DNA from: an uncultured Lachnospiraceae bacterium
Lineage (GTDB): Bacteria; Bacillota; Clostridia; Lachnospirales; Lachnospiraceae
DNA: 64,000 bases
Reading direction: 5' to 3'
Assembly: GCA_910589075.1 (NCBI GenBank)
Contig: CAJUSK010000019.1
Coordinates: forward strand, 1-64,000
The notes beneath the pieces were generated by a model. The model worked only from the letters and a program-made list of their open reading frames with translations. It did no database searches and was not told where the DNA came from. The translations under genes were made by a program, and so were the position numbers. Positions 1 to 8,762 of the stretch are shown here, piece after piece (the first letter of the stretch is position 1; each line of letters opens with the position of its first letter).

Positions 1-179
1 AATTGGAAGGATTCACAGTAAAGAGTTTAAGAAGGAGTTTTTTAAATGGAGAATGTGGTTTGATGATTGATTTTGTGTCGTTTATGCAAAATATGTGTTG
101 TTTATACAGGGAGTATTTTATATTCCTTCTCACTGTGATATAAATAGGGTGTTAATCATATTGCAGGAGGATAGCAGAA

Positions 180-1643
180 GTGGTACAAGACATTTTACTT
201 AAAGATTGGCATTTATATGGAAAATCAGTAATCAAAAAAGCGGTAATGGCAATGATAATGGGGGCTGTTCTGTTAACAGTTTCATCGTGTGGGCAGGCAA
301 AGAATTCAGAAGACGCTCAAACGAATGTAATAAGCAGCACAGCAGAACCAGGCGGCAGAACTGGTGAAGTTCAGAAAACACAAAATGACAACAATATCGG
401 TTCAAATTTGGAAGAATTGGAAAATCTGACAGGAGAATATGAATATTTATCGGATTATGGAACCGGTAAATTAATGATTCAAAAATCATCCAATGGATAT
501 GATATTTCCGACTATGAATCGGAATCTTCCTGTCGCTTTTTAGCTGATTCATCTAATATAGATGCTATAGAAAATAATCGGATATATGTAAAGTACCCCG
601 AACAGATATTTTCTGATGATACAGTTAACTTTAGCTATTATGTTTTAGAATATAGTACAGATGAAATTAATGTGTATTATGGAGAAGCAGGGTTTGAAGA
701 GGCTCAATTTTTGTATCATGCTACAAAGAAAATAAAGGTGAGGGCGGATGTATATAAGTATGAGGGCGAGTATAATAGTTATGATATAAACGAGCCGGCG
801 TTAGAAATAAAGAAAAATGATGATGAAACTTATCAGATTCAGATAGATTTATTCAGGCTCTGGGGTTTTTATGATGGGGCGGGAAAAATTACGGAAGAAG
901 GGTTGGAATTTACAGCAACAGGTCCTCGTGGAAATGAGATGAATGGAATCATAAAATTGGATGAGGATATCGCAGTAGTAACCATTTTTGGTCAGGAATG
1001 GCTTGATTTTGCAGGATTGAGTGAATACAAATTTTACAAAACCTCAGATGTTCCTAACATAGATGATTTCCCGGAAAATCAGCAGGAAAGTGATATGCAG
1101 GATGCTGCGGATACAGGTATGGAAGCAACGGCAGATGAACTATTAGATTCCTTTATCAATGGATTGGCAGACGCAGTTGACTCAGAAGATTCGGCATCGA
1201 CATTTTCTGTTAGCGATTTAAATTTGGATTCTGAGGAATGGGAAGCATATTCTATTGGAGAGAAAGTCGATCTTGACAATGATGGAGAAAATGAACTGAT
1301 TATTAACGGGCCTTACGGTGGGATATACCTTGATGCGCGTGATGACAAGGTATATGAATTTGCTGCAGGAGAGGGCACTGTTTTGATTCTTTCTTATACC
1401 TATTATAATGGAGCCGTATGGATCATGTACAGTAACAGATCGAGTGCAGGATTTGAATTTTACCATATGGAAAAATTTGAAGGAGCTGATAACTTAACTG
1501 CAGAAATGAATTTCGGTGAGGAATTTGACCCAAATAATGCAGAAGCTGGAATAAAATATACATTGGATGGAGCTGAAATTTCATATGATGAATATACAGA
1601 ATTATGCAGCAAAATTTTCGCTGCTGAAGTAAATACAAACTAA
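180..1643 (+). CDS. Hypothetical secreted lipoprotein, 487 aa
   Basis: The GTG start at 180 follows an AGGAGG at 165-170. A charged N-terminus precedes a hydrophobic stretch (about residues 22-36) ending in a lipobox-like VSSC, so the protein is probably anchored outside the membrane as a lipoprotein. The mature part begins with a low-complexity Ser/Thr/Asn/Gln/Glu linker and is strongly acidic. Near residues 363-375 a DLDNDGENEL stretch resembles the calcium-binding loops of FG-GAP or dockerin-type repeats. I do not recognise the family. An internal ATG at residue 23 (MAMIMG) would give a shorter signal peptide but has no better ribosome site. Confidence 0.75.
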   Translation: MVQDILLKDWHLYGKSVIKKAVMAMIMGAVLLTVSSCGQAKNSEDAQTNVISSTAEPGGRTGEVQKTQNDNNIGSNLEELENLTGEYEYLSDYGTGKLMIQKSSNGYDISDYESESSCRFLADSSNIDAIENNRIYVKYPEQIFSDDTVNFSYYVLEYSTDEINVYYGEAGFEEAQFLYHATKKIKVRADVYKYEGEYNSYDINEPALEIKKNDDETYQIQIDLFRLWGFYDGAGKITEEGLEFTATGPRGNEMNGIIKLDEDIAVVTIFGQEWLDFAGLSEYKFYKTSDVPNIDDFPENQQESDMQDAADTGMEATADELLDSFINGLADAVDSEDSASTFSVSDLNLDSEEWEAYSIGEKVDLDNDGENELIINGPYGGIYLDARDDKVYEFAAGEGTVLILSYTYYNGAVWIMYSNRSSAGFEFYHMEKFEGADNLTAEMNFGEEFDPNNAEAGIKYTLDGAEISYDEYTELCSKIFAAEVNTN

Positions 1644-1872
1644 AAGAAAAAATGAAAGCTTTGGTAATAGGTGTATTATTTGCATGCAAATGCTGTTGAA
1701 ATATGGGGGATATTGTCATGTTTTTTCAGGGTGTCCTAGATTCCGGCAGATACAGACACGGAAAGCCCACAGAGCCCGTAAACCTGCCGGGAGTTTTCGT
1801 GATAATATAAGGGTTTCCGTGATAGTATATGGTCAAAGCGATAAAACTTAATGGATAAATGATAAACGAGGG

Positions 1873-1897
1873 AAAGGGCCGTCCAATGGCTCTTTTT
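1873..1897 (+). terminator. Probable rho-independent terminator
   Basis: AAAGGGCC pairs with GGCTCTTT (one G-T pair) around a 7-base loop and runs into TTTTT. It lies about 230 bases downstream of the lipoprotein gene. Confidence 0.55.
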
Positions 1898-1958
1898 GCT
1901 TTCCATTCTGGATGGTACGTTCAGGGAGACGGAATGAAAAAAAGGATAAAATAGCAAG

Positions 1959-1988
1959 AAAACCAGTTAAGGTTCTCCCGCTGGTTTT
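1959..1988. terminator. Probable bidirectional terminator
   Basis: AAAACCAG at 1959-1966 pairs with CTGGTTTT at 1981-1988 around a 14-base loop. T-runs on both sides fit termination in either direction, most usefully for the leftward operon ending at 2035. Confidence 0.5.
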
Positions 1989-2034
1989 TCATTACAAAGC
2001 GGCTGGATATATGCACCATAGTTTCAATTAAAAG

Positions 2035-2454
2035 TTAGAACCACATTGCGGCTTCTTCTTTAAATTGTGGAATACTTCCGTGTTGGTAAGGATCATAATT
2101 ACTTGTGTTACAGCCAAATTCTTTTAGTGATCGAATCCTATCCTCCGGCGTCCATTCAATGAGTGATACTCCGTCAAACGCTTCCGCTTTTCCATTGTTC
2201 ATAGTGTTTTTGAAATACCATTCTACAATTGTCTGGTTTTCCTTATGGAAATACTGCTTTATGTCCCACTGGAGAACGGTTCCACGGGTATTCCATTCGT
2301 CGAACCATAGTTTTATTTTAGTGGCACCGTGATATTCTGGGCCCCAGCTTTCCGTGTATATGGCATTTTCAGAGAATATTTTTAATATGCCCAAGTCATT
2401 TTTTTGTAGCCACATATCAAACCATAATCGGATCGTTTCCTCTCGTCTGTCCAT
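2035..2454 (-). CDS. SnoaL-like / NTF2-fold small protein
   Basis: 139-aa protein with the look of the SnoaL-like branch of the NTF2 fold. An N-terminal helix (IRLWFDMWLQKNDL) is followed by FSENAIYTESWGPEYHG, then alternating strands with a WYF motif. Members act as small hydrolases, isomerases or ligand-binding proteins; the substrate here is unknown. The start at 2454 is chosen because GGAGG lies just upstream of MDRREE; an ORF extension to 2514 has no such site. It lies 23 bases downstream of the HxlR-type regulator on the same strand, so the two are probably co-transcribed. Confidence 0.75.
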   Translation of the reverse strand: MDRREETIRLWFDMWLQKNDLGILKIFSENAIYTESWGPEYHGATKIKLWFDEWNTRGTVLQWDIKQYFHKENQTIVEWYFKNTMNNGKAEAFDGVSLIEWTPEDRIRSLKEFGCNTSNYDPYQHGSIPQFKEEAAMWF

Positions 2455-2477
2455 TACAAAACCTCCAGATTGTATTT

Positions 2478-2810
2478 TTATTTTCGTTGGTATTCCTGAT
2501 ATGTCTTTCCCCATTCACACAGCCCGCCTAAGATTGGCTTCAGGGTATTGCCTATTTCGCTTAATGAATATTCAACCTTTGGAGGAACTTCCGGGAAAAC
2601 AGTTCTAAGGATGATTCCCTGTTCCTCCAGTTCCCGGAGCTGTTCCGTCAGTGTCTTAGTGGTGATGCTGCCCAGGAGCCGCCGCAGCTCATTAAAACGG
2701 ATTGTGCCTTTGGAGAGATGCCACAATATTTTCAATTTCCACTTCCCACTTAAAATATTCAGACCCAGCTCAACCGGGCACTGCTCATCCACTGCCTGTG
2801 CCTTTGCCAT
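2478..2810 (-). CDS. HxlR-family winged-helix regulator
   Basis: 110-aa DNA-binding protein of the HxlR/MarR-like winged-helix family. Hallmarks are an N-terminal Cys (CPVELGLNILSGKWKLKILWHL), the recognition-helix region TTKTLTEQLRELEEQGII and the wing VPPKVEYSLSEIG. Many members sense electrophiles or redox through the N-terminal Cys (family knowledge). The start at 2810 is preferred over 2831 because GGAAAAGGG lies six bases upstream. It probably controls itself, the SnoaL-like gene behind it and the divergent amidohydrolase remnant. Confidence 0.88.
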   Translation of the reverse strand: MAKAQAVDEQCPVELGLNILSGKWKLKILWHLSKGTIRFNELRRLLGSITTKTLTEQLRELEEQGIILRTVFPEVPPKVEYSLSEIGNTLKPILGGLCEWGKTYQEYQRK

Positions 2811-2932
2811 AGACTGCCCTTTTCCAGGCACGGTTTCAAAAAGGAAACCTTATTTCCAAAAAGTGCGTTCTTGATTTTGCCCTTCCTTAATGCTAACTTC
2901 AATATACCAAAATTGTCAAGGAGGTTCTGAAA

Positions 2933-3515
2933 ATGATTATAGACAGCCACGAACATATCATGTTCCCGATAAAAATGCAGTTGGATAAAATGGATGAGGC
3001 GGGAATGGAGCTTGAAGAAACAGAAAAGTGGATGGACACACAGATCATTTTCAATTCTCTGTATGGGATCGGAGAGTTTACACCTGGCAGTGAACAACAG
3101 ATCAAGCAGTTGGAAACGATCTTTCAGGCATTGATGGCCACAAAGATTTATCCGGTCTGGGTACATACTTTCCATCCGGTTACGGTGGATGGAATAAAAC
3201 TTTTGATGTCTTTATGTGAACAGTATCCCGGCATTCCTGTTATCTTCGGGCATTTAGGCGGCTCTAATTGGATGGATGTAATAAAAATTTGCGAAAGAAC
3301 ACGGGAATGTGTACTTAGACCTTTCGGCGGCATTTGTGTCCATTGCCACCAGAATGGCATTGGCTGAACTGCCGGAGAGATGCCTGTTCAGTTCAGACGC
3401 CCCTTATGGGGAACCGTATCTATACAGGCAGCTTATTGAATTTGTAAGCCCGGACAAGAGGGTTACGGAAATGGCATTAGGGGAGAACATATCCCGGTTA
3501 TTGGAATTAAACTAA
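2933..3515 (+). pseudogene. Broken amidohydrolase (metal-dependent TIM-barrel hydrolase)
   Basis: The 5' part (2933-3300) encodes MIIDSHEHI..., the metal-binding HxH strand of the amidohydrolase-2 family, then VWVHTFHP and VIFGHLGGSNW. The reading frame then slips near 3297-3306: the +1 frame continues with NVYLDLSAAF and LFSSDAPYGEPYLYRQLIEF, the expected C-terminal active-site Asp region, to 3515. The two halves sum to about 190 residues against roughly 270-290 in intact relatives, so an internal piece near residue 45 is probably also missing. Two lesions argue for a real pseudogene rather than a sequencing slip. Confidence 0.8.
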
Positions 3516-3827
3516 GGATAAAGAAGAGGACTCATGGGCCCTTTTTCTAATTTTGTCGGTCTGCCATTTTGCAGGCAGGACAGGCAGACTGATAACGGAA
3601 ATTATTTGGATAGTTGAGATAAGAGGTAATATGTCAGTGGCGTTATCGGACGAAAAGTAAAAAATTTTAGACGGATTTTTACATTTTGACGAAAAGAAAA
3701 AGATTTCGTTCCCTTTTCAATAGGGTTTCGTTCCCTCCCGGTGAAATACGGAGATTATCTGCCGATATAAAAAGTAAAAAGAACTGCCCGTGGGGAAGTT
3801 AATGCTTAATGTGAGAAAAACATTCGC
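3516..3827. other. Intergenic leader before DUF6033-like remnant
   Basis: About 310 bases with no gene. It is AT-rich from 3650 and carries a promoter-like site at 3742-3768, listed separately. A short G/C stretch followed by T-run near 3530-3550 may terminate leftover transcription of the amidohydrolase remnant. Confidence 0.5.
3742..3768 (+). promoter_or_regulatory. Sigma-D/FliA-like promoter
   Basis: TGAAATAC, an 11-base spacer and GCCGATAT. The motility sigma factor consensus is TAAA(GTTT)-N11-GCCGATAA, so the -10 matches 7 of 8 positions with exact spacing. Similar sites precede the genes at 5136, 6557 and 8839. Confidence 0.5.
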
Positions 3828-3848
3828 ATGGGAAATGAATTGCAGGTG

Positions 3849-4365
3849 ATGAGATTGAACATTGCTATATGTGATGACGAAAAAACAGGAGCCGAACCGG
3901 AAGCAACAAGTACGCAGGTGCAGTCAAGGTGGAATTCTACATTAGGGCAGAAGGCGATTATTGTACCGCCGGAATTAGAAGAAAAGATGAAGAATGATCC
4001 TGAACTGGCTAAGAAGGTAATGGCGAATATTAAAAACTTTATTACCACATATACAGCAACATCTGTCAGGCTGGGCAGGATATGTTCATGGCTGATTTCA
4101 CTTGATGAGAATAGAGAGATTGAAAAATATCGTGTGACAGGCGGTGGTGGCAACATATCCGGCCCCAACAGAGGAGCCGCAACGCCAGTTTAAAGCAGAG
4201 CAGGCGGCAAAGAGGAAAAGGCGTGAGGAATATGCCCGACTAAATGAGGAAAGTGCCCTGAAATGCAGACTGACGGAGCATGAAGCAGACGAGAAATATT
4301 ATAAGAACAGTATAGCCAAAAAGGCGGAATCTGCGGAAAAATTGATGGAACAGATAGAGGCGTGA
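3849..4365 (+). pseudogene. Chimeric remnant: response-regulator start joined to DUF6033-like tail
   Basis: It opens with MRLNIAICDDEK, the first strand and acidic pair of a LytTR-type receiver (compare MRIAVCDDDQ of the intact regulator at 6557). It then switches abruptly to a different protein with PPELEEKMKNDPELAKKVMANI, matching EKMANDPEFAKKVEFNL of the intact protein at 8839. The frame breaks near 4145-4150 and resumes in the frame of 4144-4365, which encodes a charged coiled coil (KRKRREEYARLNEES). It looks like a deletion fusion of two formerly separate genes followed by a frameshift. Confidence 0.65.
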
Positions 4366-4444
4366 ACAAACCAGCCCGTGAAACTGTAGGAAGAGGGCAA
4401 AGGCATACCGTTGGATTTAGCCATATAGGAAGGGGGATTTTATC

Positions 4445-4477
4445 ATGCGTATAGGAAATAACAGCCAGGGAATGTAG
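4445..4477 (+). pseudogene. Ten-codon gene stub with strong ribosome site
   Basis: GGAAGGGGG lies upstream of an ATG that encodes MRIGNNSQGM and then stops. The start context is as good as that of the intact genes around it, which suggests the surviving 5' end of a lost member of the same island. It could equally be a chance peptide. Confidence 0.25.
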
Positions 4478-4517
4478 CAGGTTTTACTAAGGATGAATGG
4501 AGGCAAAAGAAATATTG

Positions 4518-4910
4518 ATGAAAAAAGCAGGATTTTTGTTGGCACTGATATGTATTCTTTCATTAACGGGATGCGGGATGGCAGCCAGTGCAGAGGAAGA
4601 AAGTTTACAGACGGATACGGAAGAAAATACCATGTCAATAAACCTTGATGATGTGGCAACGCAAAGCGAGTCATCTGAACAATATCATGAGTATCTGGCG
4701 CAGAATACGGAAAATGTGTTTATCGACGAAGACAGGATTGAATCAGCGGATGCAACAGTATCCTACGATGAAGGAACAGAGCGGTATTCAATAGAATTAT
4801 CATTAAAGACAAATGGCAAGGTAAACAGTGAGAAAATTGAAGAATATAAAACATACCTGAGCAAAACATATGCGGATGTGGTTTTGATAATTGATGGGGA
4901 GGTTATGTAA
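4518..4910 (+). CDS. Small hypothetical lipoprotein, 130 aa
   Basis: MKKAGFLLALICILSLTGCG is a textbook lipoprotein signal with an LTGC lipobox, so the mature protein starts at that Cys. The remainder is acidic, with a Glu/Thr/Ser linker followed by a compact domain (YSIELSLKTNGKVN...YADVVLIIDGEVM) that I do not recognise. An in-frame ATG at 4497 would add seven residues; GGAGG at 4499-4503 favours 4518, although its spacing of 14 is long. It sits within the island of small Lachnospiraceae proteins. Confidence 0.65.
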   Translation: MKKAGFLLALICILSLTGCGMAASAEEESLQTDTEENTMSINLDDVATQSESSEQYHEYLAQNTENVFIDEDRIESADATVSYDEGTERYSIELSLKTNGKVNSEKIEEYKTYLSKTYADVVLIIDGEVM

Positions 4911-4914
4911 GGAA

Positions 4915-5120
4915 ATAAGGCAGGGGCAGGCAACTCCGGCATTCCGGCAGATTGGGGAATCGGGGGGCAGCAAGAGGAGGTGAAGGTTGTATGAGATTTG
5001 ACCGTGGAACGTAAATAAAGTTTTTTGCATGAAGCAATAAACTGTTCGGGCTTATATTGAAGGAGCAGGAGCGGTTCAGAATGACAGATGAGCCACAATA
5101 TTAAAATAATTGACAATAAT
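4915..5120 (+). repeat. Duplicated leader module, copy 1
   Basis: This intergenic stretch is visibly homologous to 6230-6460. Both contain, in the same order, GGCAGATTGGG, AATCGGGG, a purine-rich GAGG segment, a block ending ATAAA near the promoter, CATGRAG/CATGGAG followed by ATAAACTG, and ATTAAAATAATTGA before the next gene. The shared blocks look roughly two-thirds identical by eye. Confidence 0.6.
5016..5041 (+). promoter_or_regulatory. Sigma-D-like promoter in duplicated leader
   Basis: TAAA at 5016, a 14-base gap and GCAATAAA at 5034-5041; the consensus gap is 15. It aligns with the site at 6341-6367 in the second copy of the leader. Confidence 0.35.
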
Positions 5121-5135
5121 ACGAGGATTTGAAAA

Positions 5136-5675
5136 ATGAATGTAAATGGAATAGGGACAACGGGATATCCGGCGTGGCAGGGAGCAGGAAAAACACGGCA
5201 GAATATGGCAGGAAAGAATTTTGCAGAGTCGGTGAACAATGCGGCGGTTAAGAAAGGCCATACTGTTTATCTGAAAACGGATGATATGCTGTACTCTGGC
5301 GGTAATGGGACAGGACTGTCTTTCTACATCAAATATGCGGAAGGTTCTACAGAGGATGATCCGACTGTGATTGCAAAAGGTGTTGATGAGAATGGGAATG
5401 AATTTGAGCAGACTATACATATCAACAAGATAAATCCCCGGAATGCTTCCTTAGTGGAAATGACGGCATTGGAATCCTATATGGGTGTAGATAAGAATGG
5501 AGGGCTTACATCATTACCGCCTGAAACCGGAATGATGGGATTGCGTGACAGGACAGATTTTATGGATATGTTCCAAAAGCAGATCAGCGATATGAAACTG
5601 TTGAGCCAGAAACGGGCGGCGGCATATTATCAGTACAGTATGCAGGCGTATTGGGATTTTATGAATAAGAAATAA
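5136..5675 (+). CDS. Hypothetical protein, 179 aa (MNVNGIG family)
   Basis: No signal peptide or membrane segment. The N-terminus MNVNGIGTTGYPAW is Gly/Asn-rich and flexible-looking. The middle has beta-rich segments (VYLKTDDMLYSGGNGTGLSFYIKYAEG; ENGNEFEQTIHINKINP) and the C-terminus is a helix with YYQYSMQAYWDFMNKK. I recall similar proteins as a recurring uncharacterised family in Lachnospiraceae but cannot assign a DUF number. It lies behind the first copy of the duplicated leader. Confidence 0.7.
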   Translation: MNVNGIGTTGYPAWQGAGKTRQNMAGKNFAESVNNAAVKKGHTVYLKTDDMLYSGGNGTGLSFYIKYAEGSTEDDPTVIAKGVDENGNEFEQTIHINKINPRNASLVEMTALESYMGVDKNGGLTSLPPETGMMGLRDRTDFMDMFQKQISDMKLLSQKRAAAYYQYSMQAYWDFMNKK

Positions 5676-5741
5676 ATTCCATCGGCTGAATATCCCCAAT
5701 AACCCACAGAGGGCGGACCGGGCAGTCACAGGAGGTACAAG

Positions 5742-6185
5742 ATGGAAAGTAAAATGGAGAGAATCAACGCATTACTGAAGAAGCCATGCTTTATCATGGA
5801 TTTTCTCCCGGAACGGGTGAAACCGGACAATGGCGGGCAGTTTTTTGATGTGGAGTATTATCTGCTGAGCAGCGATAAACATATTGGGGTGAAAGAAAGG
5901 TTCGTTGCCGTCATCCTGAAACTGATGTGTTATTACCATGTGGCGATTCTGTGGAATGACTGGATTGACCGACCCTCGCCGAAATTGATAGAGGAAGCAG
6001 TTTGCGAAATTATGGAGAATCATTCGGGTACGCTGAATGTACTGTTCGTGGAGGAGGATGCGCTGCTGGTCTTTGATTGGGACTGCCTGAATCTGTCCGT
6101 GTATAATCCGACAGAAGATGTCCGGTCTATTATGGAGAGGATTGCGTTTTCAGAAGGCTTATTTTGGAGGGAAGCTGCAAATTAG
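5742..6185 (+). CDS. Hypothetical cytosolic protein, 147 aa
   Basis: A strong AGGAGG lies seven bases upstream of the ATG. The protein is compact with no signal sequence. It includes MERINALLKKPCFIMDFLPERVKP, a tryptophan-rich YYHVAILWNDWIDRPSPKLIEEAV and an acidic LFVEEDALLVFDWDCLNLSVYNP. It resembles small immunity-like or uncharacterised proteins of this family of islands, but I do not recognise it. It follows the MNVNGIG gene by 66 bases, so the two may share a transcript. Confidence 0.7.
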   Translation: MESKMERINALLKKPCFIMDFLPERVKPDNGGQFFDVEYYLLSSDKHIGVKERFVAVILKLMCYYHVAILWNDWIDRPSPKLIEEAVCEIMENHSGTLNVLFVEEDALLVFDWDCLNLSVYNPTEDVRSIMERIAFSEGLFWREAAN

Positions 6186-6229
6186 GTCTGGACAGATGCA
6201 CTGGTTGTAGCGGATGCATATCTGCAATA

Positions 6230-6460
6230 AGCCACAGCTTGACAAGGCAGGGGGGCATCCCCTGCATTCTGGCAGATTGGGAAATCGGGGAGTAAGGAGA
6301 GGCGGCGAAGATTACATAAAATTTCACCGGGAAATATAAATAAAACACCTTTTCATGGAGAGATAAACTGATTGGACTTAATCGAGAGAGCGGCAGTGGT
6401 TCTGACCGACTGAGGGGCTGCCATTAAAATAATTGATGATAAGGAGGATTTGGATTGGCA
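6230..6460 (+). repeat. Duplicated leader module, copy 2
   Basis: Homologous to 4915-5120, as described for copy 1. Here it precedes the two-component system instead of the MNVNGIG gene. The -10 region and the ATAAACTG block are the best conserved parts, which suggests selection on promoter function. Confidence 0.6.
6341..6367 (+). promoter_or_regulatory. Sigma-D-like promoter in duplicated leader, copy 2
   Basis: TAAA at 6341, exactly 15 bases, then GAGATAAA at 6360-6367. This is a moderate match to TAAA-N15-GCCGATAA. Confidence 0.35.
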
Positions 6461-6556
6461 CCCGGCAATTAGCGGGCAACGTACTGATGTCGATATAATA
6501 AATGACAATGGGCATATATACTATATTTCTTGGGTTTTGAAAGGAAGAAAAGATGT

Positions 6557-7279
6557 ATGAGGATTGCAGTTTGTGATGATGACCAGGCAATCAGGGAAGA
6601 ACTTATCCGGCTGATACAAAAACAGGTATCCGATGTGGATATAGTGGGGTACCAATCGGGGGAAGAAATGATAAGTGCCAAAGGAAACTTTGACATTTAT
6701 TTTCTTGATATTGAAATGGGAAAAGTGTCTGGCATGGATATAGCAAGGCGTATCAGAGAACAGGAAGAAAGCGTCAGGCAAAGGAGTCTGATTATTTTTG
6801 TGACAGGATATCGGGAATATATGGAAGCGGCGTTTGATGTAAATGCTTTCCACTATCTGGTAAAGCCCATAGACGAAGAAAAGTTTTCAGAGGTTTTCAG
6901 CCGTGCATGGAAAGAAATGTCTGTTTTGTGTGAACAGGCAAGGAAATATATCATAGTGAAAAGCACTGGCGCACAGAAGAAATTACTGCTGAAGAATATT
7001 TACTATATAGAAAGCGGTAATAAAAAAGTCATTATCCATACGACGGACGGGACACTGGAAGTCTATGGGAAAATGGAAGAACTGGAAAACAGACTGGGAA
7101 GTACTTTTTACCGCTGCCACAGATGCTATCTGGTAAACATAGAGAAAATCTCCGCTTACAGTGCAGATAACATACAGGTCATAAACGGGGATAACCTGCT
7201 CCTTGCAAGGAAGAAATATTCTGATTTCATCAAAACGTATATGCGGTATGCAAAAAATGGAGGGGTTGTCAATGTCTGA
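6557..7279 (+). CDS. LytTR-family response regulator (AgrA-like)
   Basis: 240-aa regulator. The receiver opens with MRIAVCDDDQ (acidic pocket) and has the phospho-acceptor in YFLDIEMGKVSGMD, then VTGYREYMEAAFDVNAFHYLVKPID with the conserved Lys. The C-terminal LytTR DNA-binding domain shows IYYIESGNKKVIIHTTDG and FYRCHRCYLVNIEKI. The start at 6557 has AGGAAG nine bases upstream. It overlaps the histidine kinase gene by eight bases, the usual layout of an AgrA/AgrC-type pair. No autoinducer-peptide gene is evident next to it. Confidence 0.92.
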   Translation: MRIAVCDDDQAIREELIRLIQKQVSDVDIVGYQSGEEMISAKGNFDIYFLDIEMGKVSGMDIARRIREQEESVRQRSLIIFVTGYREYMEAAFDVNAFHYLVKPIDEEKFSEVFSRAWKEMSVLCEQARKYIIVKSTGAQKKLLLKNIYYIESGNKKVIIHTTDGTLEVYGKMEELENRLGSTFYRCHRCYLVNIEKISAYSADNIQVINGDNLLLARKKYSDFIKTYMRYAKNGGVVNV

Positions 7280-8711
7280 TATGCTATTTCCGGTTTCTGT
7301 ATATTTAATTGGCAGTGTATTAAGCTGTACATATACGCGGAGTTTCCTGCAAGAGAAATATGGAAAAAGAGCAGTCTTTGCAGTGTGGGAAATATCCTAT
7401 TTTTTTGTCCAGATTACAGTATTTGAAGTGTTGGGTGACAGATTTCCGGATGGAGAAGTCACAGGGATAATCTTACATGTTTGTGTCCTGCTGTTTATGC
7501 AGTTCCTCCTTTTTGAGAAAGATACAAAACAACAATTATTTATCGCTGTTAGCTTTGTGGCAGGGAAAGAAACCATAAAATATATTGTCAGTGTATTTAG
7601 TTTTATATTTGCTGGAATTTGGAATAAGGTTTTTGATTTTCTGATTGGAAAAAGTATGTTAAATACAACAGATAAGATATTTTTCTGGGCAGATATTTCC
7701 AAGGCAGTTACGGCAATCATATGTACACTTTTTTATACTTTTCTGCTATATGTGTATTTATATGTGATAAGGAAGAAGTTTGTTAAAAAAGATTACCTGT
7801 TACAGACATATGAGAATGTTTTTCTGATTTTACCTTGCATTGCCGCATTATGTATTTCAGTGACTATGAAAATGATGATTCTATCAGTTGAGAATGGAAT
7901 GACAGTCATCATCTACGATACTGTTCCGGCAACAAAATTTTGGATACCTGTTATCTGCGTCCTGCTGCTATCCACCATTATTGCAAGCGTCATATTGTTT
8001 CAGAAATTGGTGCAGTACAATGAAGAAATCGGAAAACGTGCCATACTGGAAAATCAGGTACAGCAGATGCAGAGAGAGATCGTGGAAATACAGGATATAT
8101 ATACTGATATGAGAGGACTTAGGCATGATATGAGGGGCCATTTGGCAAATATTTCCCTGCTTGTCAAAAATGCGTCAGGTTCAGCGAATGAAGAACTGGA
8201 GAACTATATCGGGAAAATGGAAGAAACAGTAAAAAAGCTGGATTTTGCTTACCAGACGGGAAATCCGATTACAGATATCATTATTCACCAGAAAGGGCAG
8301 GAAGCAGAGAAAAATCAGATACAGTTTAAGGCTGATTTCGTCTATCCGCAGAAACTTTCAATAGATGTTTATGACATTGCTGTTATCTTAAATAATGCCC
8401 TTGAAAATGCTGTAGAGGCATGCTGCAAGGTAGAGGGAAAAAAAGAAATAAAATTACATTCCTATATGAAAGGCAGCCTGTTCTTCATAGAGGTTGAGAA
8501 TGACTTTGGGCATGAGATTGTCATAGAAGAAAGCGGATTGCCTGTCAGTAGCAAGGGAAACGGAAATATGCATGGAATTGGAATATCCAATATCCAAAGA
8601 TGTGCAAAGAAATATATGGGCGATATTGACATTGTGATCTCTGATACAGGCAACAGAAAAGCATTCGGCCTAACGGTAATGATGAATGGAAAACTGACGA
8701 CAGCAATCTGA
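7272..8711 (+). CDS. GHKL-family sensor histidine kinase (AgrC-like)
   Basis: 479-aa membrane kinase. The N-terminal half contains about six or seven hydrophobic segments, ending with FWIPVICVLLLSTIIASVILF. A coiled-coil linker leads to the phospho-acceptor box LRHDMRGHLANISLL, the N box ILNNALENAVEAC and a GHKL-type G box HGIGISNIQRCAKKY. Partners of this type sense peptides or cell-surface signals. The start at 7272 is set by GGAGGGG seven bases upstream. It is translationally coupled to the LytTR regulator. Confidence 0.92.
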   Translation: MSDMLFPVSVYLIGSVLSCTYTRSFLQEKYGKRAVFAVWEISYFFVQITVFEVLGDRFPDGEVTGIILHVCVLLFMQFLLFEKDTKQQLFIAVSFVAGKETIKYIVSVFSFIFAGIWNKVFDFLIGKSMLNTTDKIFFWADISKAVTAIICTLFYTFLLYVYLYVIRKKFVKKDYLLQTYENVFLILPCIAALCISVTMKMMILSVENGMTVIIYDTVPATKFWIPVICVLLLSTIIASVILFQKLVQYNEEIGKRAILENQVQQMQREIVEIQDIYTDMRGLRHDMRGHLANISLLVKNASGSANEELENYIGKMEETVKKLDFAYQTGNPITDIIIHQKGQEAEKNQIQFKADFVYPQKLSIDVYDIAVILNNALENAVEACCKVEGKKEIKLHSYMKGSLFFIEVENDFGHEIVIEESGLPVSSKGNGNMHGIGISNIQRCAKKYMGDIDIVISDTGNRKAFGLTVMMNGKLTTAI

Positions 8712-8762
8712 CACCACACCAGAATTTTCACTCCCAAAATGGAGCAGTTCGCGCCAAACCTA

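Larger units (their letters stand above)
1644..2034. other. Intergenic gap with two terminator-like hairpins
   Basis: About 390 bases without a credible gene. It holds a rho-independent-like hairpin (arms at 1873-1880 and 1888-1895, then T-rich) and a second hairpin at 1959-1988 that could serve the leftward SnoaL-like operon. I see no other feature. Confidence 0.6.

Noticed and set aside
6557..8711. Search for an AgrD-like autoinducer peptide gene beside the LytTR/GHKL pair
   Set aside because: No short frame with a ribosome site and a Cys-containing precursor pattern was found between or next to the two genes, and no AgrB-like processing protease is present.
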